NCBI GenBank assembly: GCA_950097015.1
Contig: CATNEN010000038.1
Location: 1,364,001-1,428,000 of the forward strand
DNA from: Macrostomum hystrix
Lineage: Eukaryota; Platyhelminthes; Macrostomidae
Direction of reading: 5' to 3'
DNA: 64,000 bases
How positions within the stretch are numbered: the first letter of the stretch is position 1; each line of letters opens with the position of its first letter. A model generated the notes under the pieces. The model was given only the letters and a program-made list of their open reading frames with translations. It did not search any database and was not told the origin of the DNA. Shown here piece by piece: positions 11,307 to 21,918 of this stretch. A program made the position numbers and the translations under genes.

Positions 11307-14300
11307 TTAATAGTTCCGATGGACCGGAATGATGACGTCCTCCAACACGGCATTGGGATCCGGCTCCACGTAGACCGGATACTCGCGCACAACGCCCTTG
11401 AACTCCAGCGAGTTGAACGACGCGATGAACACCCGGTTGCCAGCCCTGGCCGGGTTCAGCGTGATGCTGCAGTTGGCCTTCTCGCCGCGTTTAACCAGAC
11501 TGTGAATGTCAGGTAAGGTCATATTCTGTTTGAATCTAACAAAAACTACCTATAATCAGCCCATTCGCTAGTGTAAAAATACATGTAAATTTAAGCCGCA
11601 CTACTGATCGAGTCCATTTTAAGTAGTAGAAGTAGCACACGTGCGATTCTTACCCGACGTCCTGGACGTGGCTCTCGCCGCGCAGTCCCGGCCCATCGAT
11701 GCTGAACCTGCCTTCGTGCAGGTCGAAGGGCAGATTGTTGACAAAGACGCACTGGAAGTGGAAGGTCTTGTTCTGGGCCACCTCGCCGGTCAGCTGAAAA
11801 TTAACGCATTAAAAGTTGATTGAGTTTCTTACAAAAATAGACGTCTTTGGATATTCTGCTAAGCTGCAATCGCTGCAGCTGTGCCAGTGGCTGTTCATTT
11901 GGCCCAACAGGGTTAGGCTAGCGTAGTGATCTTTCTATTATAAAATCTTATATACTCAAGAATTGAGTGGCAGAGCGTTTATCGCATCTGCTTCACGAAC
12001 CAAACAGCCTGAGCTCGATTCCGCGCGAGGCCACTTTCTTTTTTGGAGCAGCCGCGGAGAGAAGGCTTGGCGGCTTGTTAAATTTAATTTACGCTCTTGA
12101 GGGCAAACCTCCACAGCACAATGAGAGTGTACACTGCATGAAAATGAGAAAGTAAGGGCAGATGTACACACACTTGTGTGAGCGTGTGCCTGCGTACGGT
12201 ATCTGTGTGTGCGGTTGTGCTCAGGAGTCAGCGGAATGTGCAGGTCTAGTGTCACCAACTGTTTTGCCATTGCCCGCAGCCCTCCTGCAATTAATTATAT
12301 TTCTAAGTTACATGTACGCATGATGCTGGCTTTATTTTTAGCTTTAGTCGTCCATCTTCTTAGAAAACCTTTGTTTTATTCGCGAGTCGATGTCCGTTTT
12401 CTGATCTGATCGTGTTGCTTCTTATTTATTTCGAGCCTTATTTCGCTTATTTCGGTTCTATTTCTTAAGAACCATTAGTGGTAACTTGCCACGATCAAGG
12501 CTAATTAAATAAAGTTCGTGAGCTCACGTTAATCTCCATCTCCGGATTGACCAGATTCACAATCGTCTGCTGCACCAGCTTGTCTGAGCCCTGCACTGCC
12601 ATGGCCACCACCTCGATTCCGACCTCCTCCTGGCCGGAGGCCTCCGAGTAGTCCTCGGCCTTCACGGCGACCTCGACCATTGTGGCTGCAAGCGTAGGTA
12701 AACTTTATTTAGAAAATTCTACTCTTAGATTTGTTTGGTCTATGCTCAAACGGAACTCAAATCTGCACTCACACGAACTGCCAGGTACAGTGATCTCGCC
12801 CTTCTCATGCGCCAACTCCTTCAGCACTTTGCCATTGTACTTCTTTAGATGCACACAGAAGCCGTAGTTGAACACCTTGTCCTTCTTGTGACCATTCTTG
12901 ACTTCCAGCACAATGGTCAGGTCGTTGCCAATCACCAGAACCTCCTCCGTGATGATCTTCAGCTTCACCTCGTGCTTGGACCTGTTATCGTCGCGACGCT
13001 CGCCCTTGCCCTGAATGCGGCTGCTGCTGATCGCCTTGTTGAAGGCCGCCTCCTCTTCGGGTGAGCCCTCCGGGTACTTGTAGAGCAGCGTGATGTCCTG
13101 CCGCTCGGCGCTGCCAACAGCTTTGGTGCTGATGAACTGGCCGACTTTGGTCGGGTCGGAGAAGACCTCGGTGTCTTTGCCGTCAGCCGAGCGGACCCAG
13201 TGCTTGATGCACGCGTTCACTTCGGCGAACACGAACGGCGTGTCGAAGGGCAGGTCGACGAGGCCTTCCTTGATTGCACGCAGAGGGCACGGACCGGTGC
13301 GGTAGATACCTTGGCTCTGCTCCTGCGGCGTGGCGTCCACAGCCTGCCAGCCGTCGAAGTCGGCGCCCAGGTCGGGCCGGGCCATCCACAGGTCGTTCCA
13401 CACGTGGAAGTTCCTGTTGATATATCAGAAAAATCCTGATTGGTTAGAAGGCTCTTGACTAAACAATCCCTATTGGCTAGAAGGATCTTGACTAAACAAT
13501 CCCTATTGGCTAGAAGGATCTTGACTAAACAATCCCTATTGGCTAGAAGGATCTTGACTAAACAATCCCTATTGGCTAGAAGGATCTTGACCTAACAATC
13601 CTGATTGGCTAGAGGCTCTCAACGTCAAATTCCAATTGGCTAGAAGGATCTTCATCTGATAATCTGTTAATCATAAAAATTATAACAAGAGGGTTGTGGC
13701 CACTGGAACGTCATATGGTGACACTAGACCCGCAGCCAGCGAGAGGCAATTCTGTCAAAATTCTGTCATACGCAGACATACGCTCACACAGGTGTGTACA
13801 TCTGCCCTGACTTTCTCATCGTCAGATAATGTACACTCTCACTGTGCCTTGGAGGTTGGTCCTCAAGAGGGCGTAAATTGCACGACAAGCCCCCCAAGCC
13901 TTCTCTCCGCGGCTGCGCCCCAAATGAATGTGGCTCTCGTGATAAAATGGCTTGCTAATGTCAATAATAAGTTTGCTTGCTTCAGGAAAGCAAGAACCTG
14001 GCCGGAAACTCATAAGTTAAAAGACGTGGTCTTTTAAAGATCAAAACTGTTTGCTTTTAGCTCACCAGATGGAGTCGGCACTTCCGCCAGCAATCGGCGT
14101 CAGGTCCTCGTCGAAGTAGTGGTCCACAATGAGGTTGCAGTTGGTGTCGTGGGCCGAGTCGTAGTTGGTCACACTGCGAGCTGGGATGCCGAGAGCCCTG
14201 GCAACTGCGGGTTGGGTTGCATGGGTTGGGTTGGGTTGGGTTGTTGAGTTCGTGTGGTTGGCTCGTGTGATAAGCCCTGATGCAAGCGGGTCGATGACAG

Positions 14301-16106
14301 AGCGGTTAACGTGTTTGCCTCTCGCACCACGAACCCTAAGTTCGATTCTACGGCGAGGCCACATTTATTTGGGGCGCAGCCATGGAGAGAAGGCTTTGGG
14401 GGCTTGTCGTGCAATTTACGCCCTTGTGTACGGTATCTGTGTGCTCAGGAGTCAGTGGAACGGGCAGAATTGCCTCCTCGCTGGCTGTGGGTCTAGTGTC
14501 ACCAAATGATGTGCCATTGCCCGCAGCCCTCCTGCAATTATTATTATTATTATAAGCCCCGATGCAAAACAGTTTTCTCAATTCGGACGTACATGTGGTG
14601 AGCACCCCAGAGAAGACCCAGCACTGTCCGAAGCAGACAGGCTCCTGGTCCTGGTAGTACTTGGCGATGATTGGAAGGCTGCTCTTCCACTCGGTTGGCG
14701 ACACGCCTCCGGTGTAGTCGCCGCTCCAGTTGCCAACCAGAACGCCGTTGTCGTCGTTGCTGTTCACCAGGGCGGAGAGGGTTCGAGCCACCTCGACTGG
14801 GTTGCCCCACTGTTCCAGGGGAAGCTCGGACTTAGCCAGCAGCAGGTAGGCACAGTCCAGAACCGGGTCATCGAACTGCGGATCAAGAAAATAGGAAGTG
14901 ATTTCCCTCATTATGAATCCCCTCAGCCTAGTAGGATATGAATCCCCTCAGCCTAGTAGGATATGAATCCCCTCAGCCTAGTAGGATATGAATCCCCTCA
15001 GCCTAGTAGGATATGAATCCCCTCAGCCTAGTAGGATATGAATCCCCTCAGCCTAGTAGGATATGAATCCCCTCAGCCTGGTAGGTTGTGAACCCCCTCA
15101 GCCCCTTTTTTGCCCTGCCTTCGCTCACCTGGCCAAAGTACCAGGGCCGGCTGCCGATGCTCCTGGAGGAGCCGAAGTACACCCTGCCTTCGTCCTCCAT
15201 GACGTACTCATTGCGCTCAGCTTCGTTATCCATATAGACGGTGTCATCTGCGTTGGTGACAATGATGGCATTATCGATCCCTCTCTAACCAAGGTGCCCG
15301 GAATTAGCTCGAATCCTACAGCCTCTGGTTGCGCATCAAAGCACACCCGCACTTACTGGAATTGAACGGATTGAAGATGACCGACACCGAGAACTTCACA
15401 TCGTAGGAGAAGTTCAACTCAAGAGTCCGGCTCACAAACAGCTGCGTGATCCAGTACTTGGCCACGATGCAATTCGGCGATGTAACAAACACGGCGGTGG
15501 CCTTGTTGCTACCAGCATAGACGATCAACTAGTTCAGGGTTTAGAAACAATTTCACTGACATTGATTGGCTGTACAAGTACCGAACAATAATAATAGCAA
15601 CTCAAGACAGCTCACGGATCGAAGCTGGATGGGGCAGCCATCGGATTCGTCCGCGCTGAATCGGGTCGGCCTCTGAAATGGCGAAGTTTTCATGTTGCGT
15701 TTAATTATTTGATGACGCTGCTGCGGTTGCTAAAGGCAACGCTATTGTGGATTTTTTAGACGAGCTAATCTTAAAATTGTTAACGAATTCTCACTCGAAT
15801 ATGAATAACAGTTCTCTAAGGCACTCTAAGGCACAGTGAAAGTGTACACTGCCTGACGATGAGAAAGTCAGGGCAGATGTACACACCTGTGTGAGCGTAT
15901 GCCCGCGTACAGTATCTGTGTGCGTGTGTGCTCAAGAGTCAGCGGAACGGGGAGAACTGCCTTTTCGCTGGCTGCGTTTCTAGTGTCACCAAATGATGTG
16001 CCATTGCCCGCAGGCCTCCAATTTATGAATTATTGATGAAAATCACAATAAACTCTGGCTCACCATTTTGTAACTGTTGTTCGATTCTGCCCATTTGGCT
16101 GACCCC

Positions 16107-16146
<40 letters not shown>

Positions 16147-17443
16147 AGTAGATAGAATATGCTACGAATTTCAGATAAAGACTTGCCTCCTTCAAATGCC
16201 AATCTCGCTTCAACCGATCGACACCAAAGTCGGTGGTAGTGACGGTGAATGAGAACAGGTCTTTGTCGTCCACCTGCTCGTCGAATTCCATGTCCAGGTA
16301 AAACTGCTCACCGCGGCGCACCACCATGCCGGTGCGGTTGGCCACCTGGTCATAGAAGTCCGTGAAGTTCCGCTTGCCACTCTTCACGTACCGCGGCACA
16401 TAGCGGAGAAGGCTGAGCTCTGCTCAAGGCAGAAGTTTGGTGTGTGTGATTTGGTTTCAATTTTGAGAGGTGTCGCATTTTCCGCTACATTACAGCGCAT
16501 TATTCTGAGACACAGGTTCGTTGAAATTAACAGCAGGACTACCCAGCCACCCCCCGGAAACTTTTTTAGCAACACTGAATGCTAACAGAGTTGGGTGGCG
16601 ACTGATTGGTTGACAGACCAGGCGATGATGTACTGTGGTTGAGCTGCGCCTAATATTTAGGCTAGATCACTAAAATTGGAGAAATTCGCTTCAGGGTGTC
16701 CATAGTGGCCTTGTTCTACCTGTTGTAGCCCTTGAATGTCCGACAGTCTGTCTAGATAATGGTAGGTGACCACCGAAGACGGAGATGATGCAGGCACATT
16801 CGGGTGACACGCTTTTAAATTTTAAAGGCCTGGCAAGGCCGCACTGAGGCGCAGTGCAAATTCGTGTATAGGGATGTACGAACAGCAGAGCTTGTAGGAA
16901 AAATCTGAATTTAGCAAGAACCATTGAATATCTCGACGGCCTGAAGGGCTGGTGACTTGATTCTTGTTAAAGAAGATGCGCAATAAAAATATGGCCTGTG
17001 TTGTTGAGTTCCGTGTGCTTGCGTTGCTCCGTTCTGGTGCGGCAAAAAGAATTGTCAGGGGGAATCCCCCCTTCTTGGTAGTTCTACTGTTAAAAAAGTG
17101 TGCTGAATTGTGATTTTATTGAACAATAAATTTAGTCCAGCTTTATTCTTTCAATGAGGGAAAGGCATAAATTGTTTAAAAAATTAATATTTTCTATGAA
17201 ACGCTGTTTCCAGGCCCCAGCAGCCATGCAGGCACGGAGCCACATCGCCTCACTTCTCTGCACATTGGCGTCAGTCGTGTCAGCAAACGGCAGCCAGTCT
17301 CGAGTCCTAGTCGACTGCGGACTCGTCGCTCTGAGGTCGCCGACATCCGCCTGGTCGCTCTCAGCTGTGTAGTAGGACGATGTCGACAGCTGGTCGCTGT
17401 CCTTGCGTGGCCGAACATCTAGCCAGGACTTCAGGGACTCCAT
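11307..17443 (-). CDS. Transglutaminase (protein-glutamine gamma-glutamyltransferase), 11 exons
   Basis: Proposed CDS: complement(join(11307..11499, 11654..11793, 12528..12685, 12773..13413, 14066..14204, 14593..14875, 15129..15280, 15357..15528, 15616..15672, 16187..16419, 17254..17443)), 785 aa; all phases agree. Family role: Ca2+-dependent cross-linking of Gln to Lys side chains. Order: a variable N-terminus, the Transglut_N domain (VVRRGEQFYLDMEF), the papain-like core, then two Ig-like C-terminal domains. Catalytic residues are visible: Cys in GQCWVFSG, His in NFHVWNDLW, Asp in GWQAVDATPQE. WYFGQ, LGIPARSVTNY and YKYPEGSPEEE also match animal transglutaminases. Length is somewhat above the usual 690 aa because of the N-terminal extension, reminiscent of the keratinocyte or annulin type. 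The junction at 16186 uses a GC donor (GAG|GCAAGT). Introns hold four family A SINEs and two minisatellites. The first exon and the acceptor at 15280 are the least certain. Confidence 0.92.
11965..12293 (+). mobile_element. tRNA-derived SINE, family A (transglutaminase intron)
   Basis: Head with box A-like GTGGCAGAGCG and box B-like GAGCTCGATTCC, then GCAGCCGCGGAGAGAAGGCT. The tail includes GGCAGATGTACACAC and ends GCCCTCCTGCAATTAATTAT. Inserted antisense to the host gene. Confidence 0.8.
13440..13655. repeat. 33-bp minisatellite in transglutaminase intron
   Basis: About six copies of CTAGAAGGATCTTGACTAAA-CAATCCCTATTGG, beginning about 25 nt from the splice acceptor of the 12773-13413 exon. 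Confidence 0.93.
13692..13932 (-). mobile_element. tRNA-derived SINE, family A, inverted partial copy
   Basis: Carries the reverse complement of the family tail (GTGACACTAGACCCGCAGCC, GTACATCTGCCCTGACTTTC) up to the GGGGCGCAGCCG word. The tRNA-like head is missing. Confidence 0.75.
14205..14265. repeat. TGGGT-type microsatellite next to a splice acceptor
   Basis: GGGTTGGGTTGGGTTGGGTT and degenerate flanks directly beside the acceptor of the 14066-14204 exon. In the sense of the gene it is a CAACC tract and so supplies the pyrimidine-rich side of the splice site. Confidence 0.75.
14292..14560 (+). mobile_element. tRNA-derived SINE, family A (transglutaminase intron)
   Basis: Head GACAGAGCGGTTAACGTG and box B-like AAGTTCGATTCTACGGCG, then the family body. 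It ends in CCTCCTGCAATTATTATTAT, a short ATT tail typical of LINE-mobilised SINEs. Confidence 0.8.
14922..15095. repeat. 25-bp minisatellite in a 253-bp transglutaminase intron
   Basis: About seven copies of ATGAATCCCCTCAGCCTAGT-AGGAT. It makes up about two thirds of the intron between the exons at 14593-14875 and 15129-15280. Confidence 0.95.
15818..16026 (+). mobile_element. tRNA-derived SINE, family A, 5'-truncated
   Basis: Starts inside the element at CTAAGGCACAGTGAAAGTGT and continues through GTGTGTGCTCAAGAGTCAGC to TGCCCGCAGGCCTCC. No tRNA-like head. In the transglutaminase intron at 15673-16186. Confidence 0.75.
16108..16141. repeat. (AC)n microsatellite
   Basis: About 17 uninterrupted AC dinucleotides in the same transglutaminase intron as the truncated SINE. 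Confidence 0.95.
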
Positions 17444-17449
17444 GCTCAC

Positions 17450-18400
17450 CTCCGAGTTTATCCACGCATTCAGTGGCTAATCAATCGGATCACAATACCT
17501 CCTGAGTCCATGAGAAGCAACAAAAGCAAACTGCTACTGTAGAAGCAATGCTACAAGCAATTCGAAAACTCACTGTCTCCGAGAACTCGACGCTTTCGCT
17601 CCATCTGTGCCTCGGCTTCTGGCTATTGTACTGAGCTGCGGGCTGAGCCTCTGTTTGCTCACTGAGGGGGCAGGGCAGGCAGGTGGTGTTGGGTCTGGCA
17701 ATAATTTAAATACTTTCGGAGTCCCATTGTAAAGCAGTTTTGCTTTCGTTGCCTTTTCATTGGACTCGTCTTGCTTTTATTATTTTTAACAAAAGATTAT
17801 TCGGCGACAATCAGCGTTATAATTCATCCGACCCTCCGAGCATTTGCTCGCTGTATCTGCCTACAGTTGCCCAAACTGGTTTTAATTCCAGAAATTTTTA
17901 TAAGAGGGCATTGTTCAGTTGGTCTCAAACTAAGCTGCTCAACCATGGTTAAGAACAAGATCTATGAAGTCTCATTCAGCTCACCTCAGTGAATGCTATA
18001 ATACCTAGCGTAGACGAACATTTTCAAGACAGGAATTGTTTAAAAAACCAACCCTAACTACATTCTTATTTAGCTTCTGCTTGCAGTTGAAATGGGGCCA
18101 TTTTGAGATAGCCCATATAATTTTTTCAATGCTATTTTGTTTATTCTTGTCCATTTTTGCACGTGGCATTGCAGCTGTCACGAGGAGCTATCTCTAAAGC
18201 TGATGCAGTGAGTTAGGTTTGACCTCGCGTTTAAAATACCAGCGGCAAGTGCCACCCCCGTACCGATGCTGCTCCAAGATGCTCAGTAAAGTGTTTCGTA
18301 GTTCTTTAGAGGCTTAATTAGCCTAAAAAGTTTTTTTGATTGTAAAATATAAACTCGTAGTTTTGCTTGTGCGACTAGTAAATATTCAGAGCATAGATTC
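17450..18400. other. Spacer upstream of the transglutaminase gene, no gene seen
   Basis: Mixed-composition sequence upstream (5') of the minus-strand transglutaminase. Promoter elements must lie here or further upstream, but I recognise no TATA box at a useful distance. The small ORFs at 17740-17992 look spurious. Confidence 0.45.
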
Positions 18401-19385
18401 CTTATGTACACTGGATAGGCTGAGCGATGAGTCAGCAAATGTACACTGGATAGGCTGAGCGATGAGTCAGAAAATGTAAACTAAATAGGCAGAGCGATGA
18501 GTCAGCAAATGTACACTAAATAGGCAAAGTGATGAGTCATCAAATGTACACTGAATAGGCAGAGTGATGAGTCATAAAATGTAAACTAAATAGGCAGAGC
18601 GATAAGTCAGCAAATTTACACTAAATAGGCAGAGTGATGAGTCATCAAATGTACACTGGATAGGCTGAGCGATGAGTCAGAAAAGGTAAACTAAATAGGC
18701 AGAGTGATGAGTCAGCAAATGTACACTAAATAGGCAGAGTGATGAGTCAGCAAATGTACACTAAATAGGCAGAGTGATGAGTCATAAAATGTAAACTAAA
18801 TAGGCAGAGCAAAAAGTCAGCAAATGTACACTAAATAGGCAGAGTGATGAGTCATAAAATGTACACTGGATAGGCTGAGCGATGAGTCAGAAAAGGTAAA
18901 CTAAATAGGCAGAGTGATGAGTCAGCAAATGTACACTAAATAGGCAGAGTGATGAGTCAGCAAATGTACACTAAATAGGCAGTGATGTACACTAAATAGG
19001 CAGAGTGATGAGTCATAAAATGTAAACTAAATAGGCAGAGCAAAAAGTCAGCAAATGTACACTAAATAGGCAGAGTGATGAGTCATAAAATGTACACTAA
19101 ATAGGCAAAGTGATGAGTCATAAAATGTACACTAAATAGGCAGAGTGATGAGTCATAAAATGTACACTAAATAGGCAGAGTGATGAGTCATAAAATGTAC
19201 ACTAAATAGGCAAAGTGATGAGTCATCAAATGTACACTGAATAGGCAGAGTGATGAGTCAGCAAATGTACACTAAATAGGCAGAGTGATGAGTCAGCAAA
19301 TGTACACTAAATAGGCAGAGTGATGAGTCAGCAAATGTACACTAAATAGGCAATGTGATGAGTCATAAAATGTACACTGAAAAGT
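18400..19385. repeat. 35-bp minisatellite, about 28 copies
   Basis: Unit TGTACACTAAATAGGCAGAG plus TGATGAGTCAGCAAA. Variants (CTGGATAGGCTGAGCG, AGCAAAAAGTC) recur as blocks, so groups of several units were duplicated together. One unit is internally deleted near 18982. Each copy contains TGATGAGTCA, close to an AP-1 site (TGAGTCA). Confidence 0.95.
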
Positions 19386-19867
19386 AAGAGTAACAGTTGC
19401 TTAAAAACGATTCTGAAACAAACAATTTTTTTCGCAAGCAGTTTGTAGTCTTTTTGGAAAACTTCCGAAAGAGTTCATTTTAAACACTTACTTAACATAT
19501 CTGGGTTCTAATAAGAATTTAAATGTTTTTTTTCTAACAACATACTTATATCAAGGTTCTAGACTTGAGTTAAAAAGTGAATAAGTTGTTAACACAGACT
19601 TTCATTTTGCCGTGTTAAACTACAAGTAAGTTTTTAAAAGATAATATGACTAACTTCATCATAGCAATCGCGATGCATCCGATTTGTTTTTAGTTTTTTG
19701 TCTATGTTAAAAACGCAGAAATTTTTACGGAAATATCTCTAGACCATAGACTAAAGAGCCATTTCGAAGATGAGACTCGAGATAAAGATGCTAAATCAGA
19801 CTCGGTACTGATTCAGTATCAAATTTGGTACTGTGATTTGCGCTCCCTGTGCGGTGCACGCACCACT

Positions 19868-20551
19868 ATGTCCTGGAAGTCAGCTGTGCAAGCTCTTGAA
19901 GATGCTAAAAGGCAGGAAGAGGAATTGGAAGGCTCTCAGGTGAGTTTTCTGCGAATCTGATATGTTTTAATTTCAGATTCTCGCGAGAATCGGTGAATAT
20001 CTAAAAAAGGCCGAGCTTTTGTGATTCTGGAAGTTATTTCATCGGATAGAGCAAAACATTTTAGATGGCTTTCAGGAGTTTCATTGTTTGAATATTTTGG
20101 CAAATACAGAAAAAATATGGGTATTTGAAATCTCCCATTGGTCTTTCTACGGGTAATCAGGCGAGCAATAAAAAAACAAATCAATTTTCAGCTTCATTTC
20201 CGTGAACGCCTTCAAACATTTTTGACCTTCTGTCGCGAAGATGTGACCGCTTGGTTTTCTTGCAGCGGAGAGCAAAACATGCTGAAGTGGGGCCGAAGGT
20301 TCTATATGTTCAGCATTCTCTGCCTGGTTGTTGGCTCAGGCCTCGCTTATCCAGGTCTTATGCTGCGCTTAAAAAATACGGCATCGTTAAAGCGGGCTGA
20401 AATTAAAATGGTGCAAGAAATGTCCAAAAAACTCCTCACCTGGGGCGTTGTGCTGCTGTTTCTTTCCTGCTTCTCCATGTTCTGCTGCACGTGTCATTTG
20501 GATCCGGTGACAGTGTCAAAGCGAAGACGCTTCCAGGGCGTTTACATCTGA
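19868..20551 (+). CDS. Small two-pass membrane protein, unknown function
   Basis: Proposed CDS: join(19868..19939, 20273..20551), 116 aa. The first exon is 24 codons (Glu/Lys-rich, probably helical) and ends CTCTCAG|GTGAGT. In exon 2 the acceptor that keeps phase 0 is the AG at 20271-20272; the stronger-looking TTCTTGCAG at 20265 would break the frame. Two hydrophobic segments follow (FYMFSILCLVVGSGLAYPG and LTWGVVLLFLSCFSMFCC), separated by a short charged helix. The C-terminus is basic (SKRRRF). I do not recognise the family. The even hydrophobic pattern and splice signals argue that it is real; the exon 2 start is uncertain. Confidence 0.55.
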
Positions 20552-20559
20552 CTATGTAG

Positions 20560-21025
20560 GTGCAATTTTGTTTGGTGATTTCTCAGGTGCTGTGATTAAC
20601 AGGGCTGATCAGCTCTGTGATCAAAATTTTGCTGGCCCAGAAATTGTTGTTATTATTATTCCGTAAATTTTCACTAACAATACATTTGAATAAAAAAGCA
20701 TAACTATGCTTTGAGCATTGTTTGCTGTAACAACTTAGACACAATGATTGACGCCTTTTTAAGTGATGGACATTTGTCTTTTTCTTTTGATTTTTTTCTT
20801 TTGCTACATTTTTCCGCTTTATCCAATGAAATTCAGATATTCAAGAATTCTTGTCTGGTGTCAGGTAGAAAATACCATCAATAGGCATAATTTTTCTGCT
20901 CACAAAATTTCAGCCTGCAACCATATCGGCTATTGTTGTCGCTAATATTGTAGTGATTATATAGTTAACTGTTACTTATTGAACCAATATGGATTCGCTA
21001 GTTATCATTGTCTCTATCTATTTGC
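20560..21025. other. AT-rich spacer, no gene seen
   Basis: Downstream flank of the small membrane protein gene. AT-rich with AATAAAAAAG near 20690, which could act as a polyadenylation signal (AATAAA). No ORF or repeat recognised. Confidence 0.4.
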
Positions 21026-21029
21026 AGGG

Positions 21030-21600
21030 GGGCCCGGGGCACTTGTCGCACAAGCGACGGAGCGGCACGCCCCCAGACCGGCGAACTAGGCGCTTTTGCG
21101 CCCATCGCGCCGCCTCCCCTGAGCAGGCACCACACACAGCAGCACAGACCAGCCGGGGAGGGCAGGAGGCACCCAGAATGGCAGCAGTGCCCCCCCACCC
21201 CAGCCCCACACGCACATAGCAGACCAAGCCGGGGCGGAAGGCTGATAAGAAATCAGTCCTCAGGGGAGGCCCGGTGATGAGTGTACACTTATCCAATCGC
21301 GCTGACGGAAGTCCAGAAAGCGCGCGGCGGTGTACACCCGCCCTCCAGCCACCCCCCGCAAGGTCTCACGCCCTAGCGCCAACGCACACAACTCACACAA
21401 CGCAGAACAGGCACACAGAAGGTAGGAGCGAAGCTATTATTTCAAGCTTTGATTGCACGAAATATGGTGCACCTCCGCCGGTCGCTACTGTCCAAACCTC
21501 CCAACAAGTCCCGAAATTAATCGTGACTTGAAGGATGAATCGAACTAGTGTCCTTTGGAGTGCGAGGCAGCGACGTTAGCCGCTTACCCACTCGCCCCAC
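21030..21600 (-). mobile_element. tRNA-derived SINE, family B, minus-strand copy
   Basis: On the minus strand the head reads GGGGCGAGTGGGTAAGCGGC (box A-like) and then AGTTCGATTCATC (box B-like), followed by CACGATTAATTTCGGGACTT and a GC-rich body ending CCCGGGCCCCCC. A second copy with the same order lies at 37475-37955. Confidence 0.7.
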
Positions 21601-21918
21601 TAGTTATCCTTGTCACCTGGGTATTTGAAAAGAGTCGCTGAATTCCTCGACGTCGATGCTGAAAATTTGTCTATCGAAAAGTTAATCATATGGTCGACTT
21701 TTACGGATATCGGTCATTCGGTTTGGGAGCTAGGCAAGGCAGAAGGCAGTGAAGAAGGCAGTGTATTGAAATACCCTCATGGTTTTTCTGCTGTTGAAGG
21801 CTTCGATTCAATATTCGAAGGAACAAATGAAAAAATAACTCGACATATCTATTTAAGAATAGAAGAATGTCACAATGGGCATGTTGGATGGTTCGCGAGA
21901 GAGGTTCGAGCACACTCG

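Noticed and set aside
17132-17253. Continuation of transglutaminase exon 1 to the stop at 17132.
   Set aside because: A donor (GAA|GTGAGG) at 17253 joins in phase to the Transglut_N exon, and the downstream residues match nothing.
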